64,000 nucleotides of DNA from Symmachiella macrocystis (GTDB lineage: Bacteria; Planctomycetota; Planctomycetia; Planctomycetales; Planctomycetaceae), in contig NZ_SJPP01000001.1 of the NCBI RefSeq assembly GCF_007860075.1, positions 4,561,490-4,625,489 on the forward strand, in the 5' to 3' direction. Below are positions 1 through 8,294 of the stretch, in pieces. Numbering within the stretch: position 1 is the first letter of the stretch; each line of letters opens with the position of its first letter. A program made the position numbers and the translations under genes. Under the pieces are notes generated by a model. That model searched no databases and was not told the DNA's origin. It worked only from the letters and a program-made list of their open reading frames with translations.

Positions 1-590
1 TGCGCTGAGACTTTGTCCAACAGTTTGTAATTATTGGTCGCTAATTCAATGACGGCATCGCGGCGTTTGATGAACTCATCGTTGATGATTTTCTGAATGG
101 CCGCATCATCCAGAGCGCCCACTTGTGTAATGGGGTGTTCGATCCGTTTCACCGAGAAGAACGCCCGTTCCAGCAACATCCGCATGCGGGGGTCGCTACT
201 AATGGCAACGTGATCCAACTCGTGCAACAGCAACACCGAATCCCACATCGTCGGAGCATCGTAGGACTCGGGGAGTCGGATCGTGTGCTTCAGCTTCCAG
301 TGGATTCGCTGAATTTTGGGCCGGATGATCACGTAGCGTCGAGTGCGGCGATTCACAACTTGGTACTCATAGAGAAACCGAGTCCGCACTTCGATCGAAA
401 ACAGAGCGCGTCCGGGAAACCGATCTGGTTCAATCGACGGATCGTAGAAATCGAAATTGATTTCACTCGCGTTCACCAGCGTCTTGAACTGCGGTGGCGC
501 TTTCCGTTGCGACTCGGCGCAATGCAAAGTGCGTCCAAAGGTCGCGACAGTGATTATCGCGAATGCGCAAGAAATGATGTGTAATCGCAT
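1..590 (-). CDS. Exported protein with HExxH motif, partial (runs off left edge)
   Basis: A continuous minus-strand frame starts at an ATG at 590 and stays open to the left edge, so only about the first 196 residues are visible. The N-terminus is a short basic/hydrophobic segment ending near C23AES, which looks like a Sec signal peptide. Residues 123-127 read HELDH, a match to the HExxH zinc-binding signature, following a run of leucines as in many metallopeptidase helices. A third zinc ligand cannot be assigned with certainty. The layout is reminiscent of secreted Zn-dependent protease families such as DUF922, but I did not recognise the family firmly. The frame on the opposite strand at 123-584 is its shadow. 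The protease role is inference; the coding call is stronger than the function. Confidence 0.7.
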   Translation of the reverse strand, partial: MRLHIISCAFAIITVATFGRTLHCAESQRKAPPQFKTLVNASEINFDFYDPSIEPDRFPGRALFSIEVRTRFLYEYQVVNRRTRRYVIIRPKIQRIHWKLKHTIRLPESYDAPTMWDSVLLLHELDHVAISSDPRMRMLLERAFFSVKRIEHPITQVGALDDAAIQKIINDEFIKRRDAVIELATNNYKLLDKVSA

Positions 591-758
591 CACTGGGCGG
601 CCCTGTGAACTATAAATTATAAAGCGATGTTGTTCCCATAGGCTAACACAACAAACGCTTCTATCACAGAGCCGTCATCAATTCTCAGCCGCTGACAACC
701 GAGTCATCCGGCCGCCAAGATGCCACAGGGACAAGTTGCCTCAGAGGCAAATTGGCGA

Positions 759-1031
759 CTAATGCCCTTGGTTGCGACAACAGTGGCGGGCCAAATGCAC
801 GAGCCGCACCAGGATGTCCCGGTCGCAGTACTCCAGGCGGTCTTCGAATCGCTGACTCAGGTACGGGAGCTGCGCGGCACGAATGGCGGCGATCAATTTG
901 TTGTCCGACAAGTTGGAGATCTCTTCGTCGCGATACTCAGCAATCTCTTCCTTGGTGGAAGACTGGCTCCGGTTGGGCTGTGGACTTTGGAGTCGTTTGG
1001 CGATTTTTTCGGCAGGGAGTAACAGCATCAT
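759..1031 (-). CDS. Small conserved-looking protein of unknown function
   Basis: 90 residues from one of two adjacent ATG codons (1031 or 1028), with a purine-rich GAGGAAGG just upstream as ribosome binding site. There is no signal peptide or membrane segment. The first 35 residues are polar and charged. The C-terminal half is a helical segment rich in Leu, Arg and Asp that ends in HCCRNQGH, with a pair of cysteines. I have the impression that small planctomycete proteins share such a tail (LVxLARxCCRNQG), but I cannot name a family. The gene lies 33 nt downstream of the cytochrome gene on the same strand, so the two may be co-transcribed. Function unknown. Confidence 0.6.
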   Translation of the reverse strand: MMLLLPAEKIAKRLQSPQPNRSQSSTKEEIAEYRDEEISNLSDNKLIAAIRAAQLPYLSQRFEDRLEYCDRDILVRLVHLARHCCRNQGH

Positions 1032-1064
1032 CGGCCTTCCTCGTGCTAGCGGCTGATTGGATTG

Positions 1065-1622
1065 TCAGGGACTTTGGGTTTGATTTGAGGTCATTGAGAC
1101 AAGTGAATGGGGCGGCATCTCAACCTTACCAGCAAGTTGTGTGCCACGGACAAATTTATGACAACTCACACAGGTCATAGTCATGTGCATATAGGCCAAA
1201 GTTGCTGCATCCAAGTTTTTCTTTTGCGCATCGATTTTGAGACGCTCGACGGCGCGGCGAAATTCTGTGCTATGTTGCTTATAAATTGGGCCTTGAATGA
1301 CGTGCCACTCAGTCGCCGTACTCATCAAAAGCAGATGATCCGCTGCCTCGACAATCTGGTCAAATTGGTTGGTCATCAGCCCTTCGAGGATTTTTGTGTT
1401 GTCCTCAAGCTTCGCCCGCATGAATACCTGAACCGGGGTCATTTTCCGGATGTTGGGCTTGGCGGCTTTTTTGCCTGCGTCCTTCTGCACAGCCGGTTCG
1501 GCAGCGTGTGAGACCTGATCCGGTTGACTACTGAGCACCCAAGCCGTCCCGAACACTGCGGACAGCGTCAATGCGACTGTGAGGAGGCGTGGGGTATTCA
1601 GTCTCCGGAAGTAGTCGGTCAT
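1065..1622 (-). CDS. Exported cytochrome c'-like (class II) haem protein
   Basis: 185 residues with a good ribosome binding site (AAGGAG) before the ATG. An N-terminal hydrophobic segment at about residues 14-31 acts as signal peptide or membrane anchor. After a Lys/Ala-rich linker comes a helical domain with a single haem motif CVSCH near residue 155, close to the C-terminus. A four-helix arrangement with C-terminal CxxCH is the class II cytochrome c / c' layout, which suggests a periplasmic electron or ligand-binding protein. The region just before the haem site (MHMTMTCVSCH) is rich in Met and His. The BON-domain gene lies upstream on the same strand, about 50 nt away. Redox partner and ligand are unknown. 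Confidence 0.8.
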   Translation of the reverse strand: MTDYFRRLNTPRLLTVALTLSAVFGTAWVLSSQPDQVSHAAEPAVQKDAGKKAAKPNIRKMTPVQVFMRAKLEDNTKILEGLMTNQFDQIVEAADHLLLMSTATEWHVIQGPIYKQHSTEFRRAVERLKIDAQKKNLDAATLAYMHMTMTCVSCHKFVRGTQLAGKVEMPPHSLVSMTSNQTQSP

Positions 1623-1673
1623 CGTGTTGTACTCCTTGTTTGCGAATGGTGGTTTAAAAATTGATTATCCGCC

Positions 1674-1976
1674 TCACTTGGGGCGAGCTTCTGATTGTTT
1701 ACTAGGGCCGGAATTTTTGGCGAAATCGACTTGGATTTGATTGATGACGACGTGCACTCCCTCGACTTGTCCCGCGCTCTCTTGGGCCAATTGCTTAAGA
1801 TAATACAAAGGGAGCGTGCCTGTCATGACAAGCCTGCCATCTCGGCATCGGCAGGCGATGGATTCGCCAAATGAGACAGACGTTGTCCGTAAAGTCTCCA
1901 GCACGGACTCCTCAATTTCCGCATCCCGATGGGACAATCGATTTTGGTTCCTGTCCTCCCGTACCAAACCAGGCAT
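1674..1976 (-). CDS. BON-domain protein
   Basis: 100 residues, starting at ATG 1976 with GGGGAAA upstream. Residues about 20-85 form one BON module: a helix with alternating Glu/Leu (AEIEESVLETLR), a strand containing the typical RDGRLVMTGTL, a second helix (YYLKQLAQESAGQ), and the final strand GVHVVINQIQV. BON domains occur in envelope proteins thought to contact membranes or phospholipid. No signal peptide is visible, so the protein may be cytoplasmic or part of a complex. It is the first gene of a minus-strand group with the cytochrome c' gene and the small protein downstream. Confidence 0.75.
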   Translation of the reverse strand: MPGLVREDRNQNRLSHRDAEIEESVLETLRTTSVSFGESIACRCRDGRLVMTGTLPLYYLKQLAQESAGQVEGVHVVINQIQVDFAKNSGPSKQSEARPK

Positions 1977-2522
1977 CTCGCAATTTCCCCTTTTTTGAGC
2001 GATATTGAAGATCCGCTTACATTCGGATCAGTCCATAAAAAAACCTTTCCGCCAGTCCTTGGACCCTGCGAAAAGGCAATCACTACCAAACTCGGCCACC
2101 CAGTCATGGGAGGTCGAGGCAGAGCTAATGTATACAATGCCGCGCAGTTCGTCAAGATTTCAATCACTGCACAAGCGTTATTCTATTGTCCCTCACAGCA
2201 AGTGCATGGGAAATCGGCCACCCCACTTTCCTCGTAAGTACCGTCAGGTTATGATGCGCTGAGGAATGATGCGACCAACGGAGCGGGCAATCGACCTTTC
2301 GCAGCCGTAGCATTTCACGACTTTTTATTTCGTCCGTTGGCCCATGGCGTGGTTGACCGGATGGTCGGGCAATGACAGCCTAGACGTCGCGTAGATATTT
2401 GCGACGTTTGGGCTTTTTTCGTGGTTCAAACAAACGTCCTTGGTCGCAGCCGGGGACTGCGCTCAGGATCGGCGCGAGGGTGGACTTGACCTGTGCAGGT
2501 TTACCTTTGGGGATACAGTGAG
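1977..2522. other. Divergent intergenic region with a hairpin
   Basis: About 545 bases between the minus-strand BON gene and the plus-strand histidine kinase gene. Short open frames here lack codon structure or recognisable protein. The one clear structure is an inverted repeat, ACGTCGC at 2384-2390 and GCGACGT at 2401-2407 with a 10-nt loop, followed eight bases later by a run of six T at about 2414-2419. It precedes the kinase start by about 115 nt and could be an attenuator-like hairpin, a terminator or an operator. Confidence 0.4.
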
Positions 2523-3974
2523 ATGATGCATACTCCGCAACCATCCCGCATTTTGATCGTCGACGGCGATGCCAATGCACGGGAACATGTGCGCGAGATT
2601 TTGGAGCAGGATCACTATTTCATCGACACCGCCGCAACGGCAACTGAAGCACTTGAGAAAACACGACGTGAAAAAATTTCGGTCGTGATTCTCGACCAGG
2701 GAGTCCCGGACTGTTCCGTCGAACAACTGATCCCTGGCATTCAACGATTGGCGCCAGAGGCTGCCATAATTTACGTAACCGACTCCGTTGATGGTGCCGT
2801 CGTCGCTATGCGTTTAGGGGCGGCCAATTATCTCCTCAAGCCGATTAACCCCGGCGTTCTACTCGCCGATCTTGTGAGTATCGTTGAACACCAACGCGCC
2901 AAGTCGGAGCTTCGCGATCAATATGTCCGTATGCAGGCCGTTGTCAATTCGGCCATCGAAGGCATTATTACGATCGACGAGACAGGTGTGATCGAGTCGT
3001 TTAATCCCGCCGCTGAAAACATGTTTGGCTATACGGCCGACGAAGCATCAGGCATGAATATCAGCGAAATGATGCCCGATCCTTATTCATCGGAGCACCA
3101 TCTCTACCTCAGCAACTTCCGGCGTACAGGAATTCGCAAGATCATCGGTACGGGACGCGAGGTGGTCGCTCAACGCCGAGACGGCACCACATTTCCCATC
3201 CATCTGTCGGTCAGCGAAGTTCAACTAGAGGATCGGCGCCTATTCACCGGCATGGTCCGCGACATCACTGCGATCAAACAGGCCGAAGAAAGGTTGCTGC
3301 AATCCGAGCGGTTGGCAGGGATCGGCCAGGCGATGGCTGCGCTGGCCCATGAAAGCCGTAACGCGCTGCAGCGCAGCCAAGCCGGACTGGAAATGTTGGC
3401 GCGGCGCATCAAAAAGCAACCCGAAGCGACCATGCTCATCAAACGCATTCAACGCGCACAAGACGACCTGCACCAGTTGTATGAGGATGTACGGGAATAC
3501 GCCGCTCCGATTCGCGTGAATCCAGAACATACGGCGATTTCTGATATCGTACGACACGCCTGGCACGATTTGGCATTGGCCCGCGAAGGTCGCAATGCCT
3601 CATTGACTGAAACCGGCGATGATCCGTATTGCCAGGGGGATAAATTCGGACTACGGCTGGTTTTTCGCAACATCCTCGAAAATGCCATCGCCGCTACCAC
3701 CGAAGCACCCCGGATCAAGGTAGAATATGGGGAGACCGACTTTGTCGGCCAACCCGCGGTGCGAATCTGTATCTGCGACAACGGCCCGGGACTGACGGCC
3801 GATACACAACAGCAGATTTTTCATGAATTTTACACAACCAAAACACGCGGCACCGGTTTGGGGATGGCGATCTGCAAGCGCATCATTGTCGCACATGGCG
3901 GATTGATTGAAGCCGAAAACCGACCGCCGAACGGGGCGTGTATCACGATCATATTACCTAGGAGTCAATCATGA
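2523..3974 (+). CDS. REC-PAS hybrid sensor histidine kinase
   Basis: 483 residues from ATG 2523. An upstream in-frame GTG at 2493 is possible, but 2523/2526 has GGGG at a more usual distance. An N-terminal receiver domain (about 8-122) has acidic residues D14/D16, phospho-acceptor D58 and K106. A PAS domain follows (about 132-250, including the FNPAAENMFGY segment). The HisKA helix carries the phosphorylatable H276 in ALAHESRN. The ATPase domain has the N box (NILENAIAAT, about 383-392), DNGPGL (419-424) and GTGLGMAI (443-450). No membrane segment is seen, so it is a soluble kinase that can itself receive phosphate. It overlaps the downstream REC-ANTAR gene by 4 nt (ATGA), so that protein is its likely partner. 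Confidence 0.93.
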   Translation: MMHTPQPSRILIVDGDANAREHVREILEQDHYFIDTAATATEALEKTRREKISVVILDQGVPDCSVEQLIPGIQRLAPEAAIIYVTDSVDGAVVAMRLGAANYLLKPINPGVLLADLVSIVEHQRAKSELRDQYVRMQAVVNSAIEGIITIDETGVIESFNPAAENMFGYTADEASGMNISEMMPDPYSSEHHLYLSNFRRTGIRKIIGTGREVVAQRRDGTTFPIHLSVSEVQLEDRRLFTGMVRDITAIKQAEERLLQSERLAGIGQAMAALAHESRNALQRSQAGLEMLARRIKKQPEATMLIKRIQRAQDDLHQLYEDVREYAAPIRVNPEHTAISDIVRHAWHDLALAREGRNASLTETGDDPYCQGDKFGLRLVFRNILENAIAATTEAPRIKVEYGETDFVGQPAVRICICDNGPGLTADTQQQIFHEFYTTKTRGTGLGMAICKRIIVAHGGLIEAENRPPNGACITIILPRSQS

Positions 3975-4555
3975 CACGCATGTTGAAAATAGCCGTCGCC
4001 GATGATGAACCGGAAATGCGAGAATATTTCCAAGACACGCTCTCCGCACTGGGCCACGAAGTGGTGGGGACCGCCCAAAACGGCTTAGAACTGGTGGAAC
4101 TCTGCAAATCCACCAGCCCCGACTTGGCGATCACTGACATCAAAATGCCGGACATGGATGGGATTGAGGCGGCCACGCGGATTCGCGAACATTTTCCCGT
4201 GCCGGTGATTTTGGTCTCAGCGTTTCATGAACCCGAATTGATTCAGCGGGCATTGCAGGATCACGTGTTGGCCTATTTGGTCAAACCGATCAAACAAGCG
4301 GACCTAGAAACGGCCATTGCGCTGGCCATGCGCCGATTTCAAGAATTCCAAGCCTTGCATCAACAAGCGGCGGACTTGCGACAAGCCTTGGAGGACCGCA
4401 AAGTGATCGAACGCGCCAAAGGCGTATTGATGAAACGCGCCGGCCTCGACGAACCGGACGCGTTTCGGCGGTTGCAGAAACTGTCGAACGATAAAAACCA
4501 AAAACTGATCGACATCGCTCAAATGATCGTCACTGCTGAGGAAGCGATGAGTTGA
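3971..4555 (+). CDS. REC-ANTAR response regulator (AmiR/NasR type antiterminator)
   Basis: 194 residues. The receiver domain spans about 5-120, with acidic pair D11/D12, phospho-acceptor D56 in ITDIKMPDMDG and K105. After a coiled-coil linker (about 121-142) comes an ANTAR domain at about 135-190, with the characteristic RKVIERAKGVLMKR segment and a second helix FRRLQKLSNDKNQKL. ANTAR proteins bind RNA, classically paired hairpins in leader transcripts, and prevent termination when phosphorylated. Translation is coupled to the kinase gene through the ATGA overlap. The RNA target is not identified; the hairpin upstream of the kinase gene has a 10-nt loop and does not match the usual hexaloop pair. 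Confidence 0.93.
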   Translation: MTRMLKIAVADDEPEMREYFQDTLSALGHEVVGTAQNGLELVELCKSTSPDLAITDIKMPDMDGIEAATRIREHFPVPVILVSAFHEPELIQRALQDHVLAYLVKPIKQADLETAIALAMRRFQEFQALHQQAADLRQALEDRKVIERAKGVLMKRAGLDEPDAFRRLQKLSNDKNQKLIDIAQMIVTAEEAMS

Positions 4556-4573
4556 GGGTTTCAAAAGACAATT

Positions 4574-4707
4574 AGCCACGGATTCACACGGAACAGACAC
4601 GGATAAAAGAGATCCGTTGCCATGCTGAACGTCGGAGGGAACTCAGAGCGCTTATATGTCGGATCAGCCGGAGACTCACAATGAGTTTCCGTGTTTCATC
4701 CGTGGCT
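4574..4707. repeat. Dispersed-type palindromic repeat (CCACGGAT family)
   Basis: Between the ANTAR gene and the convergent membrane-protein gene, AGCCACGGAT (4574-4583) is matched by ATCCGTGGCT (4698-4707). The match continues imperfectly inward (CACACGGAA against TTCCGTGTTT), giving near-identical termini of about 20 nt. An inner hairpin, ACGGAT (4599-4604) with ATCCGT (4612-4617), lies near the left end. No transposase is encoded. It has the look of a short non-autonomous or REP-like element, and may also end transcription between the convergent genes. Confidence 0.7.
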
Positions 4708-4737
4708 GTTTTATTCTTAACCGATGAGACGGGGCGA

Positions 4738-5253
4738 TTATTCGCTTTCCGCCGACACTTCGACTGAATCTGAGACTGGGGGTTTGCCATGCGGAGCGGC
4801 ATGGGGGGTGAAGTAGGCCACGATTACGATGCAGATGAACATCCCCACGACCCCGACGTACAGCATTGGATTAATAGGGATTTTGTCCCCCACACTATAG
4901 AGCGATACCAAGGCCGAGACGGTCACTGCTCCGCCAAATACGACCGGCATCACGATATTGGGCATTGCCATACCACCGCTATACATCGCCAACGTCAACG
5001 TAAAGGCGCCCCAGGCTCCCAGTGTTCCGGCGATTAAGCCCCACATGCCACCGGGACCGGACAATGAAAAGGTGTCCCCGTTATACATCATTCCCAGCAC
5101 GCCCCCGCCGACGCCCCAGAATAAATAGGCTAGGCCAATCGCCACGTACGGTGTAAACGGGCTGTGCAGTGCCGCTCGCGATTTCCCCAATGCGGGGCCA
5201 TACATCCCCCAACAGACCGCAGTTGCCAATGCGAAAAATACGGGCCATTTCAT
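4738..5253 (-). CDS. Small polytopic membrane protein (half-size DMT/EamA-like)
   Basis: 171 residues starting MKWPVFFALATAVCWGMYGP. About five hydrophobic segments are visible (roughly 3-20, 34-56, 70-92, 95-118 and 130-152), many with Gly, followed by a polar, acidic tail. The N-terminal CWGMYGP and the glycine-rich helices recall one half of a drug/metabolite transporter (EamA-type, normally ten helices). Substrate cannot be stated. It is transcribed alone, convergent with the ANTAR operon; the palindromic repeat lies just beyond its stop codon. Confidence 0.75.
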   Translation of the reverse strand: MKWPVFFALATAVCWGMYGPALGKSRAALHSPFTPYVAIGLAYLFWGVGGGVLGMMYNGDTFSLSGPGGMWGLIAGTLGAWGAFTLTLAMYSGGMAMPNIVMPVVFGGAVTVSALVSLYSVGDKIPINPMLYVGVVGMFICIVIVAYFTPHAAPHGKPPVSDSVEVSAESE

Positions 5254-5473
5254 GGTCGTGCCTCTTTTCCTGCTGCTTACGATTCAAAAAGTTTTGTTTG
5301 ATCCCAGTCGTTTGACCGTTCCAATGCGAACTGCCGTCTGCCGGTCATTCCCGGCCTTGTTTGGGCACCAGGGGAATTCTCCAGTCGCTCGGTGGGACAT
5401 TTTAGTCACCGCTGTCGCGCAACGCACCCCATGGGCACAAACATTTGCGGCGAGTTTGGAGAGGACTGAGAAT

Positions 5474-7645
5474 TCACGCGCTGCGCATGGTGAGCGAAAC
5501 ACGACGACGAACTGGGTCGATATCCTCAACGCGGACCGTGACCACGTCCCCCACAGCGACGATATCGTGCGGGTTTTTGACGTATTGATCGGCCAGTTTG
5601 CTGATGTGGACCAGGCCGCTGTCCTTCAGGCCAATGTCGACAAACGCCCCAAAGTCCACCACGTTCAGCACCGTTCCTTGCAGCGTCATTCCCGGTTGCA
5701 GGTCTTCGAGCTTGAGGATATCGCTTTTGAAAACCGGCGCGGGCAAATCGGCCCGGGGATCCCGTCCGGGGCGGACCAGCGCGTCTAGAATATCGGTCAA
5801 TGTCGGCAAGCCGATTTCGAATTCCTGGGCTAATGACGGGCGGTCTAATTCGGCAACCCGCTGCTGCAATGTCTCTCGAACGGTTTCATCGCGCGTCACC
5901 TTTTCCGAGGGCAGTTCAAAGCGTTCCAATAAGCGCCGCGTTGTCGGATAACTTTCCGGATGAATCCAAGTCGCATCCAACGGTTCATCACCACTGGTGA
6001 TTTTCAAAAAGCCCGCCGCTTGCGTATAGGTCGCCTGTCCCAAACCGGCGACCTCCAGCAGTTGCTGCCGCGTGCGAAACGACCCATGTTCGTTCCGCCA
6101 ACTGACGATATTGGCCGCCGTCCGTCGATTGAGTCCCGAAACATGGCTCAACAGCGCCGTGCCAGATGTGTTGAGATCCACGCCGACATAATTCACGCAG
6201 GACTCGATGACATCGTCCAACGATTCTTTGAGCGATTTGGGACTGACGTCGTGTTGATACATGCCCACACCGATATGCTGTGGTTCGATCTTTACCAATT
6301 CGCTCAACGGGTCCTGCAAGCGGCGTCCGATGGAGATGGTGCCGCGTGTCGTTGCGTCGTAGTCGGGAAATTCTTCGCGACCGGCGTCGCTGGCCGAATA
6401 AATACTAGCGCCCGCTTCATTCACAATCACATACCGCAAATCCGCATGCGATTCGGCAATCAATTCCGCGGCGATCTCTTCGGTTTCGCGGCAAGCAGTG
6501 CCGTTGCCGATGGCAATCAGATGACAACTGTGCTCTGCGACCAACTGTGCTAACTTTTCGCGGGCGGCGGACTTCTTTGACTGTGATCCGGTGATGTACA
6601 CCACGTCTGTCGCCACACAGTTGCCGGTTTCATCCAAGACCGCGATTTTGCAGCCGGTACGAAATCCAGGATCAATCGCCAGGACCCGTTGGCCGCGAAC
6701 CGGCGGCTGCAGCAACAGGTTTCGCAGATTTCGGGCGAAGACATCAATGGCATGTTGCTCGGCGCGCTGCGTCAAATCGCGACGAAGCTCCCGTTCCAAC
6801 GATGGCAGAATCAATCGCGATAGCGCATCGGCCGACACGTCCATCATAAACAGCGCGAAACGATGTTCGTTCAATTTCAGCAGACGGACTGTTTTCGCCT
6901 GGGCCGCGTCGCCGTCCCAGACAAATTTCACACGCAGTGCCGATTCGGATTCGCCGCGGTTGATTGCCAACACGCGGTGCGGAGGAATCTTACTGACCGC
7001 TTCGGAGTAGTCAAAATAGTCGCGAAACGAATCGTCCGCTTCTTTGCCGGCCGCTGCGATTTTTAACCGGCCAGTCTTCAAGGCGACGCGGCGCGCGGAT
7101 TCGCGGACGCTCCCGTCTTCGGCAATCCGTTCCGCGAGAATGTCGGATGCACCCTGCAGGACGTTGTCGACTGTGGCCAGTTCCTGTTCGGGGTTCACAT
7201 GCTGAGCCGCGGCCGCACGCGGCGAATCAACCGCCGGGTCCGCATTCCACAGTTGCTCGGCAAACGGCTCCAACCCACGTTCGCGGGCAATCTGGGCACG
7301 GGTTCGTTTCTTGGGGCGGTAGGGCAAGTACAAATCTTCCAACTCGGCCAGTGTTTGAGCTGCTTCGATTTGTTGTTGCAATTGCGGCGTGAGTTTGTCT
7401 TGCGATTCGATCGACTTGAGAATCGTCGCAGCCCGTTCCCGCAATTGTCGGTGGGACTTCACGCGCTGTTGGATGTCGCGAATCTGCACTTCATCCAGGT
7501 TTCCCGTCTTTTCTTTGCGATAACGCGTGATAAACGGCACGGTATTTCCGTCATCCAACAACTCGATGGTGCCGGCCACCTGTGATGATTTCACGCCCAC
7601 TTCCTGGGCGATCCTGTCCAAAACCGAAGTTTCGAGTTCTAACAT
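5474..7645 (-). CDS. tex: Tex family RNA-binding transcription accessory protein
   Basis: 723 residues from ATG 7645 (MLELETSVLD). A longer in-frame extension to 7774 is open but shows no conserved sequence. Domain order matches Tex: an N-terminal helical domain with TVPFITRYRKEKTG, a central YqgF/RNase H-like domain opening at AIDPGFRTGCKIAVLD, helix-hairpin-helix repeats (LSHVSGLNRRTAANIV and LLEVAGLGQATY), and a C-terminal S1 RNA-binding domain (GTVLNVVDFGAFVDIG, ending before VRRRVSLTMRSA). Length is usual for the family. Tex is a cytoplasmic nucleic-acid-binding protein linked to transcription and the relief of stalled polymerase. Two minus-strand genes lie upstream with gaps of 100-180 nt. 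Confidence 0.96.
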   Translation of the reverse strand: MLELETSVLDRIAQEVGVKSSQVAGTIELLDDGNTVPFITRYRKEKTGNLDEVQIRDIQQRVKSHRQLRERAATILKSIESQDKLTPQLQQQIEAAQTLAELEDLYLPYRPKKRTRAQIARERGLEPFAEQLWNADPAVDSPRAAAAQHVNPEQELATVDNVLQGASDILAERIAEDGSVRESARRVALKTGRLKIAAAGKEADDSFRDYFDYSEAVSKIPPHRVLAINRGESESALRVKFVWDGDAAQAKTVRLLKLNEHRFALFMMDVSADALSRLILPSLERELRRDLTQRAEQHAIDVFARNLRNLLLQPPVRGQRVLAIDPGFRTGCKIAVLDETGNCVATDVVYITGSQSKKSAAREKLAQLVAEHSCHLIAIGNGTACRETEEIAAELIAESHADLRYVIVNEAGASIYSASDAGREEFPDYDATTRGTISIGRRLQDPLSELVKIEPQHIGVGMYQHDVSPKSLKESLDDVIESCVNYVGVDLNTSGTALLSHVSGLNRRTAANIVSWRNEHGSFRTRQQLLEVAGLGQATYTQAAGFLKITSGDEPLDATWIHPESYPTTRRLLERFELPSEKVTRDETVRETLQQRVAELDRPSLAQEFEIGLPTLTDILDALVRPGRDPRADLPAPVFKSDILKLEDLQPGMTLQGTVLNVVDFGAFVDIGLKDSGLVHISKLADQYVKNPHDIVAVGDVVTVRVEDIDPVRRRVSLTMRSA

Positions 7646-7822
7646 GGGCTGTTCATCCACTCCGACTGGTTTATCCGGCGTCGCAATTCTCTTAAATCGT
7701 GACGCATCTTGCGAATCAACCGCCTGTGTGTTGCGGCTTTGTTGATCCGATCGGCAAATTCGTCCCCCCGACAACTCCGTGTCGGCGCAATCGTCTATTC
7801 ACCACCGCGCGTGGTGAGTTAC

Positions 7823-8191
7823 TTACGATTCCTCTGCACCACTCCCGCCCCCCGCCGCTTCCGGCCCGGTGGTCCCTTCACCCGTCGGTCGTTGCTGCGA
7901 GAGTTCTTCCAATCGTTTGATCGATGTCTCCGCTTCGGCGAGCAACCGGTCGAGTACGGCAATCCGTGTGCCGATACGACCTTCCACCTCGCGGGCATAG
8001 TCATTCACCCGCAATTCCATTTTATTGATCGCCGCTGCATAGCTCGACTCGGCGGCGTGGATATCCGCATGGGCCTCTTTCTGAGGGTCGCGGTCCCGAC
8101 TGGCCTTGGACTGTGTAAAACTTCGCCGCAGCAGAAACGCCATGACGAGCAGCATCAGTCCGCCCAAAATCATTTCTCCGCTACTAAGCAT
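7823..8191 (-). CDS. Small membrane-anchored coiled-coil protein
   Basis: 122 residues. ATG 8191 is chosen because AGGAGG lies seven nt upstream; a longer in-frame start at 8245 lacks a site. One hydrophobic helix at about 6-22 (GEMILGGLMLLVMAFLL) is followed by a basic stretch, placing the rest in the cytoplasm. A predicted coiled coil with regular heptads spans about 45-100. The tail is rich in Gly, Glu and Ser and probably disordered. It lies between larC and tex on the same strand. I do not recognise the family; the shape suggests a scaffold at the membrane. Confidence 0.75.
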   Translation of the reverse strand: MLSSGEMILGGLMLLVMAFLLRRSFTQSKASRDRDPQKEAHADIHAAESSYAAAINKMELRVNDYAREVEGRIGTRIAVLDRLLAEAETSIKRLEELSQQRPTGEGTTGPEAAGGGSGAEES

Positions 8192-8294
8192 CACCAAACC
8201 TCCTGTTGGCAGCAATGTCGGCCGATTGTTTTCCGTGAACCACACATGATCGGTTCGTCTTCCGCCTGCGAACTAGCCGCAGGCCGGATGCTCG

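Noticed and set aside
123-584. Plus-strand open frame opposite the partial HExxH gene
   Set aside because: It is antisense to a frame with signal peptide and HELDH motif; its own translation has no family-like content.
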